A stretch of 64,000 bases of DNA from Burkholderiales bacterium 67-32 (lineage in GTDB: Bacteria; Pseudomonadota; Gammaproteobacteria; Burkholderiales; Burkholderiaceae_B), in contig MKUP01000033.1 in the NCBI GenBank assembly GCA_001898625.1, forward strand, positions 397,764 through 461,763, given 5' to 3'. The position numbers and the translations under genes are program-made. A model generated the notes under the pieces. The model made no database searches and was not told where the DNA came from. It saw only the letters and a list, made by a program, of their open reading frames with translations. Numbering within the stretch: position 1 is the first letter of the stretch; each line of letters begins with the position of its first letter. Positions 59,392 to 64,000 of the stretch are shown here, one piece after another.

Positions 59392-60336
59392 ATGGATAAT
59401 GATCCGATCGACATGAACCTGCTGCGGCTGTTCGAAGCCATCTACCGGCTGGGCAGCGTGAGCCGCGCCGCCGACGCGGTAGGCCTGTCGCAACCCGCCG
59501 CCAGCCAGGGGCTCGCCCGCCTGCGCACCGCACTGGGCGATGCATTGTTCGTGCGCAGCGGCAGCGGCATGCGCCCCACCCTGCGCGCCGAGCAATTGGC
59601 CGCGGTGGTGCAGCCTTCGCTGTCGGCGATACAAAGCGTGCTCAAGACGAAAGACCGTTTCGATCCGCTGCAATCGCGGATGACGCTGCGCCTGCACCTG
59701 AGCGACATCGGCGAAGCGCGGCTGCTGCCCGAGCTGATGGCCGCTTTGCATCGGGAAGCGCCGGGGATACGGGTCGAGACCTCTCCCCTGCCCCACGAAG
59801 AGATCGCCGATGCGTTGGCCACGGGCAAGATCCACTTCGCGCTGGGGTTCCTGCCATCGGTCATCGGCACCGAGCGGGTCGAGCTGCTGCGCGACCGCTA
59901 TTCGGTCATCGTGCGCGCCCGCCATCCCATGCTGTCGTCCGGCACGCAAGCGGTGACACTCCAGGACTTGAGGCGCCTGGAGTACGTGGCGGTGCGGTCC
60001 CACTCGGAAACCTTCCGCATCCTGCACCAGCTCGGCCTGGATTCGCGGCTGGCCCTGACCTCGTCACACTTCCTCGCGCTTCCCGCGATCATCGTCAAGA
60101 CCGACCTGGCGGTCGTGATGCCGCACGCCATCGCCCAGCGGCTGATGAGTTCCAGGCAGTACGCGCTGCTGCCGACCGCGCTGCCCAACAGCCGGTTCGC
60201 GGTGTACATGCACTGGAACCGCCGTTTCGACGCGGATCCGTCCCATCGATGGATCCGGGAACTGTTCGTCTCGCTGTTCGATGGGCCGGACCGCCGGCCT
60301 CTTACTTCAAGTCCTCGTCCAGCCCCAGCAGCTTGA
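59392..60336 (+). CDS. LysR family transcriptional regulator (NodD/NahR-like subgroup)
   Basis: A 314-residue LysR-type regulator. The N-terminus DNDPIDMNLLRLFEAIYRLG, SVSRAADAVGLSQPAASQGL and RLRTALGDALFVRSGSGMRP is characteristic of the NodD/NahR/PcpR branch that senses aromatic compounds. The effector domain includes LRLHLSDIGEARLLPELMAA. It diverges from the benzoylformate decarboxylase/aldehyde dehydrogenase/Bug operon and likely activates it with an aromatic inducer. The last 35 bases overlap the convergent amidohydrolase gene. Confidence 0.93.
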   Translation: MDNDPIDMNLLRLFEAIYRLGSVSRAADAVGLSQPAASQGLARLRTALGDALFVRSGSGMRPTLRAEQLAAVVQPSLSAIQSVLKTKDRFDPLQSRMTLRLHLSDIGEARLLPELMAALHREAPGIRVETSPLPHEEIADALATGKIHFALGFLPSVIGTERVELLRDRYSVIVRARHPMLSSGTQAVTLQDLRRLEYVAVRSHSETFRILHQLGLDSRLALTSSHFLALPAIIVKTDLAVVMPHAIAQRLMSSRQYALLPTALPNSRFAVYMHWNRRFDADPSHRWIRELFVSLFDGPDRRPLTSSPRPAPAA

Positions 60337-61324
60337 GCGCGTTGAGCAGATAGATCTTCTTCTTGTCGTCTTCGGCAAGATCCAGCGACTCGATCGAACG
60401 TATGCCCTCGCGGATGAACATCGGCCCTTCCTCGGGATCGAACGGGCAGTCGCTGGCGAACACCACCTTGTCGCTGCCGAAGAAATCCAACCCGCAGCGC
60501 AGCGCCGAGGCCGAACCGCCCAGGACAGTGTCGGCGTAGAACATCTTGAAGTAGTCGATGGGTTTCTTCGCCATCCGGTCGAGCAAGCCGTTGTAATCGT
60601 CCTCGACGCTGCGGCTGCCCAGCTGGGCCCATAGCGTCTCGGCGCGGCCGCCGAAGTAGGGAATCATCGCGCCGCAGTGGTGCGTGATGATGCGCAGCTC
60701 CGGCAGGCGGTCGAACATCTGCGAGAACACCATGCGCGCCATGGCCACGCTGGTGGCGTAGGGCCAACCCAGGACCTGCCAGATCTCGAACCGGGACTTG
60801 TCCTCGACGGGATAGTCCGCCTGCGACGCGGGGCGGAACGGATGCATCCAGACCGGAATGCCGTGGACCCTGGTCGCCCGCTCGAACACCGGGAAGAACT
60901 CCGGATCGTCCAGCGGACGGCCGTTGACGCTGGTCGTGACCTGGATGCCGCGCGCGCCCAGCGTCGTCACGGCCCGGTCCATTTCCTCGAGCGCGGCGGG
61001 CACGTTGTTCATGGGCAGGGCCGCCACGAACGCGGGAAAGACCTTGGGCGAACGCGCCACGATCGCCGCCATGTCGTCGTTGGCGACACGGGCGAAGCCG
61101 GGCGACTGGTCGGCATTGCCCAGGGCCTCGGGCGGCGGCAGCGCCAGGGTCAGCACCTGCTGCACCTCCGGCCATTGCGACAGCATCTCCATCCGGGCGT
61201 CCATGTCCCACAGCATGCGCAGGTTGCTCATGCGCTTGACGAGGCCGGGATCCCTGGCGTGCTCCTTCATCAGCTCCAGGTAGCGCCGCGGCATGATGTG
61301 GCTGTAGATATCGATCTTTCTCAT
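60302..61324 (-). CDS. Amidohydrolase family metal-dependent hydrolase/decarboxylase (ACMSD-like)
   Basis: A 340-residue TIM-barrel protein of the amidohydrolase-2 superfamily. MRKIDIYSHIMPRRYLELMK has a single His where most members have H-x-H; IPVWMHPFRPA, ITHHCGAMIPYFGGRAETLW and VVFASDCPFDPEEGPMFIRE carry the other metal ligands (His, His, Asp). Relatives decarboxylate resorcylates or aminocarboxymuconate semialdehyde or hydrolyse lactones. It follows a flavin monooxygenase gene by 65 bases, so a step in aromatic degradation is likely. Overlaps the convergent LysR gene by 35 bases at its 3' end. Confidence 0.88.
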   Translation of the reverse strand: MRKIDIYSHIMPRRYLELMKEHARDPGLVKRMSNLRMLWDMDARMEMLSQWPEVQQVLTLALPPPEALGNADQSPGFARVANDDMAAIVARSPKVFPAFVAALPMNNVPAALEEMDRAVTTLGARGIQVTTSVNGRPLDDPEFFPVFERATRVHGIPVWMHPFRPASQADYPVEDKSRFEIWQVLGWPYATSVAMARMVFSQMFDRLPELRIITHHCGAMIPYFGGRAETLWAQLGSRSVEDDYNGLLDRMAKKPIDYFKMFYADTVLGGSASALRCGLDFFGSDKVVFASDCPFDPEEGPMFIREGIRSIESLDLAEDDKKKIYLLNALKLLGLDEDLK

Positions 61325-61389
61325 GGTTGTCGTCTCCCTGGCCGCTACGCGATGCGCGCCGCCGTTTCTTTCACCCGCATGTCAGTTCC

Positions 61390-62589
61390 TCAGTCTCCCG
61401 CCAGCGCCACCGTCAGCGGATCGTAGGAATACAGCCACTGCGCGCGGCTCTTGTTCATGTCCTTGCGCTGGAAGGCCAGGCGCATCTCGTTCTCGTCCTC
61501 GATGCGGTAGAGGTCGCGGTTCTCGGCCGATTCGCGTACCACGGCCGCGGTGCGGTCCATGCGGCTGTTCTGGTAGCTGCGCAGCGCACCGGCGACGCTG
61601 GCATGCTCGTCCAGGCAGCGCGCCAGCACCGCGCCGTCCTCGATCGCCATGGCCGCGCCCGAGGCCAGGTAGGGCAAGGTGGGATGCGCGGCGTCGCCCA
61701 GCAGCGTCGCCCTGCCGGTGCTCCAGTTGTTCACCGGCGTGCGGTCGTTCAAGGCATAGCGGTAGCAGCCGTCGCGGTCGATGGCGTCGATCACGGTCTG
61801 TATGGTGGGATGCCAGCCTTCGAAGTCCGCCTTGAGGTCGGCCCAGGGCCGCCGCTGCGTCCACGATTCGTTCTCGGGCTGCGCGTGCTCCACCAGCCCG
61901 ACGAAGTTCATCAGCTTGCCGGCGCGCAGGTAGTACATCACGGCGTGCTTCTTCGGTCCGCACCACACCGTGGACACGGTATCCATGATGCCGGCGGGCA
62001 GGCGCTCCGTCGGGATCACCGCGCGCCAGGCGATGTCGCCGGTGTAGCTGACCGGGGTGGCCCCCAGGATCTGCGCGCGTATGGCCGACTTGATGCCATC
62101 CGCGCCAACCAGGACCTCGCCCGTGGCGCGCGTTCCGTCGGCCAGCCGCAGCACGACGCCGTCGGCGGTTTCGTCGAAGCCTTCCGCCCGCGCGTTCAGC
62201 GCGATGCAGTCCGGGTCCAGCGCCAGCACCGCCTTGGCCAGCAGCTCGTGCAGGTCGGCGCGGTGGATGTGGAAATACGGCGCTCCGTTCGCCTGTTCGT
62301 GCTTCGCGCCGAGGGGGATGCGGTGCATCATCTCGGCCGTGTCGAAGCGCCGGAACTCGAAGGCCTGCGGCCGCACCACGGTCTTCTCGAGTTCCTCCCG
62401 CAGCCCGAGGTCGTACAGCACCTTGACCGCGTTGGCGCTGGACTGGATGCCGGCGCCGATCTCGCCCAGCGCGGGCGCCTGTTCGTACACGCGCACGGGA
62501 AAGCCGCGCCTGAGCAGGCTGGCGGCGGCGGTCAGGCCGCCGATGCCGGCGCCGACGATGATGATTCGGGGTTTCTGGTCTGTCTTCAT
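61390..62589 (-). CDS. FAD-dependent monooxygenase (salicylate/3-hydroxybenzoate hydroxylase type)
   Basis: A 399-residue group A flavin hydroxylase. RIIIVGAGIGGLTAAASLLR binds FAD; VRVYEQAPALGEIGAGIQSS and ANAVKVLYDLGL match the salicylate-hydroxylase branch; EVLVGADGIKSAIRAQILG is the D-G motif; ATLLGDAAHPTLPYLASGAA is the ribityl-binding G-D motif. It lacks the thioredoxin-like tail of the other monooxygenase in this window. It likely hydroxylates or decarboxylatively hydroxylates a benzoate or pyridine carboxylate. It starts five bases after the Bug stop and belongs to the operon with the amidohydrolase and SnoaL-like protein. Confidence 0.92.
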   Translation of the reverse strand: MKTDQKPRIIIVGAGIGGLTAAASLLRRGFPVRVYEQAPALGEIGAGIQSSANAVKVLYDLGLREELEKTVVRPQAFEFRRFDTAEMMHRIPLGAKHEQANGAPYFHIHRADLHELLAKAVLALDPDCIALNARAEGFDETADGVVLRLADGTRATGEVLVGADGIKSAIRAQILGATPVSYTGDIAWRAVIPTERLPAGIMDTVSTVWCGPKKHAVMYYLRAGKLMNFVGLVEHAQPENESWTQRRPWADLKADFEGWHPTIQTVIDAIDRDGCYRYALNDRTPVNNWSTGRATLLGDAAHPTLPYLASGAAMAIEDGAVLARCLDEHASVAGALRSYQNSRMDRTAAVVRESAENRDLYRIEDENEMRLAFQRKDMNKSRAQWLYSYDPLTVALAGD

Positions 62590-62594
62590 GTCGT

Positions 62595-63578
62595 TCAATC
62601 CGCGCTGATGCGGGCCTTCCTGATCACATCCGCCCAACGGGCATGCTCGGTGGAAACCAGTTGGCCGAAGGCCTCCGGCGTGCCGGACACGACGGTCAGC
62701 CCCTGCTTGTCCAGGCTTTGCTGGATGTCCGGCATGGCCAGCACCTGGTTGATTTCGCGGTTCAGGGCCGTCACGACGGCCTGGGGAGTCCTGGCGGGGG
62801 CCAGCATGCCGAACCACAGGCCCACGTCGGCGCCATGCACACCCTGCTCGGCCAGCGTGGGCACGTCGGGCATGACCTCGATGCGGCGCGGCTGGGTGGC
62901 GGCCAGCACGCGCAGCTTGCCCGACTGCTTGAGCCCCAGCGCGGTGTTGGCCGGCAGGATCATGGCCTGCACCTGCCCGCCCAGCAGGTCCGTGACGGCG
63001 CCCGCCGATCCGCTGTAGGGCACGTGCATGACGTCCACGCCGGCATGCAGCTTGAACAATTCCATGGCCAGGTGCTGCGGCGTGCCCTTGCCCGGCGAGG
63101 CATAGGCGTACTGGCCCGGCCTGGACCGGAAGGCCTTGATCGCCTCGTCCAGCGTGCCGGCCTGGAAGGCCGGATTCACCGCGAACACCAGCGCGCCGAC
63201 CGCCACCTGCCCAATCGGGACGAAGCTGGTCAGCGGGTCATAGGGCACGCTCTTGAACAGGCTGGGATTCATCACGAAGGTGCTGACCGTCATCAGCAGC
63301 GTGTGTCCGTCCGGCGCGGCATTGGCGACGTAGCCCGTGCCGATGTTGCCGCTGGCGCCGGGGCGGTTCTCGACGATGACGGGCTGCCCCAGCCGCTGCG
63401 CGAGCTTGGGGCTGAGCGTGCGCGCCAGGGTGTCCATGCTGGTGCCCGGCGTGTAGGGCACCACGATGGTGATCGGCCGCTCGGGCCACGCTGCCCGCGC
63501 CGCCGGCGCCCAGGGCAGCAACGTGGCGGCGAACGACACCGCCAGCCAGGTACGGCGCGGGAACATTGAGTGGGTCAT
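62595..63578 (-). CDS. Bug family solute receptor
   Basis: A 327-residue periplasmic receptor. The signal peptide is about residues 1-29 (RTWLAVSFAATLLPWAPAAR, then AA). Landmarks are TIVVPYTPGTSMDTLARTLS, QPVIVENRPGASGNIGTGYV, PDGHTLLMT and VMHVPYSGSAGAVTDLLGG. A strong SD (AAGGAGA) lies five bases before the ATG. It sits between a SnoaL-like gene and a salicylate-hydroxylase-type gene, so an aromatic acid ligand is plausible. Confidence 0.94.
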   Translation of the reverse strand: MTHSMFPRRTWLAVSFAATLLPWAPAARAAWPERPITIVVPYTPGTSMDTLARTLSPKLAQRLGQPVIVENRPGASGNIGTGYVANAAPDGHTLLMTVSTFVMNPSLFKSVPYDPLTSFVPIGQVAVGALVFAVNPAFQAGTLDEAIKAFRSRPGQYAYASPGKGTPQHLAMELFKLHAGVDVMHVPYSGSAGAVTDLLGGQVQAMILPANTALGLKQSGKLRVLAATQPRRIEVMPDVPTLAEQGVHGADVGLWFGMLAPARTPQAVVTALNREINQVLAMPDIQQSLDKQGLTVVSGTPEAFGQLVSTEHARWADVIRKARISAD

Positions 63579-63594
63579 TTGCTGTCTCCTTGCG

Positions 63595-64000
63595 TCATCG
63601 TTCCAGCGGACCGCCGGCCAGCCAGCTCGCGCCGCGCCGGTACAGCGCCTCCACCGCCTCGCCCTTGAGCATGGGCATGTCCATCTTGACCCGGTAGCCG
63701 ATGCGGGTCTGGATGTAGGCCAGGTGCCGATACCCCTCGGGCATGCGCGCCAGCTCGTCCTGGTCCAGGGCCAGCTTCGCGCCCGGATCCACCGGGTCGA
63801 CGCGGTCCTTCTCGTAGATGGGCTGGCGATGCAGCAACTGCCACCGACCCTCGTGCTTGACCAGGAAATCGTAGAAGCGCCCCGTGCACACCACGTCGCA
63901 CGGCACGCCGTCGATGGGGCCGCGTTGCGAGATGGTCATCTTGGTCTGGGCGATGGCGCGGTCGCCCCGGACCTCGACCGCCGAGCCGCCCAGGAAGTGA
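63595..64000 (-). CDS. SnoaL-like / NTF2-fold family protein (5' end outside window)
   Basis: The visible 134 C-terminal residues of a cone-shaped NTF2-like protein; its start lies beyond the right edge. Starting at HFLGGSAVEVRGDRAIAQTK the sequence follows the family strand order, then TGRFYDFLVKHEGRWQLLHR and an unusual 60-residue extension (YRHLAYIQTRIGYRVKMDMP). Members act as small dehydratases, isomerases or subunits of ring-hydroxylating dioxygenases. It ends 16 bases before the Bug gene, so it is upstream in the same operon as the flavin monooxygenase and amidohydrolase. The catalytic role is unknown. Confidence 0.82.
   Translation of the reverse strand, partial: HFLGGSAVEVRGDRAIAQTKMTISQRGPIDGVPCDVVCTGRFYDFLVKHEGRWQLLHRQPIYEKDRVDPVDPGAKLALDQDELARMPEGYRHLAYIQTRIGYRVKMDMPMLKGEAVEALYRRGASWLAGGPLER

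Overview
The window reads as a stretch of chromosome from a high-GC betaproteobacterium of the Bordetella/Achromobacter type (Burkholderiales, Alcaligenaceae). The reasons are a strong preference for G/C at third codon positions, eight separate Bug-family (TctC-like) periplasmic receptor genes each beside LysR/MarR regulators and catabolic enzymes, and a conserved housekeeping core (SAH riboswitch-ahcY-metF; 5-FCL/slt/NDUFA9-like/cca; glmU-Lrp-glmS). Species assignment is inference. I see no rRNA, tRNA, CRISPR, prophage or insertion sequence, and no gene-free stretch exceeds about 300 bases.

Layout. 1-4187: end of a glycosyltransferase, then a minus-strand group (M19-like dipeptidase, RidA, Bug, RidA) facing a LysR gene. 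4322-6415: three unusual genes, a degenerate EAL protein, a pseudo-receiver protein and a shortened heparinase II/III-type protein. 6420-10078: sulfatase plus Bug, with divergent LysR. 10150-13997: one-carbon block, SAH riboswitch, ahcY, holin-like membrane protein, metF, a 243-bp compound palindrome, then 5-formyl-THF cyclo-ligase. 13996-19951: lytic transglycosylase, NAD-binding protein, CCA enzyme, SbmA/YddA-like ABC protein. 19948-26173: LysR, Bug, class III CoA-transferase, CitE-like lyase, hydroxyacid dehydrogenase, MidA-like methyltransferase. 26255-32522: folM-like, folB-like, ttcA, then an NMT1/THI5-type ABC transporter interrupted by a ParD/ParE-type toxin-antitoxin pair, and LysR. 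32519-40206: two more Bug operons, one with acyl-CoA enzymes including an enoyl-CoA hydratase that appears to be an internally deleted FadB-like protein, one with a DapA-like aldolase. 40318-49665: DUF3108, FAH-family, PhaM-like, FIST, glutathione peroxidase, lipoprotein, glmU, Lrp, glmS. 49667-64000: aromatic catabolism, made of a hydroxyquinol/maleylacetate cluster under a MarR gene, a benzoylformate decarboxylase/aldehyde dehydrogenase operon with LysR, and an amidohydrolase/flavin monooxygenase/Bug/SnoaL-like operon running off the right edge.

How it fits together: the core genes supply SAM-cycle, folate, cell-wall and tRNA functions, while the accessory operons repeatedly pair one solute receptor with a few degradative enzymes and one regulator. 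No TctA/TctB membrane partner is present, so the receptors must use transporters encoded elsewhere or act otherwise. The least explained items are the degenerate signalling/heparinase trio, the compound palindrome, and the apparently deleted FadB-like gene.
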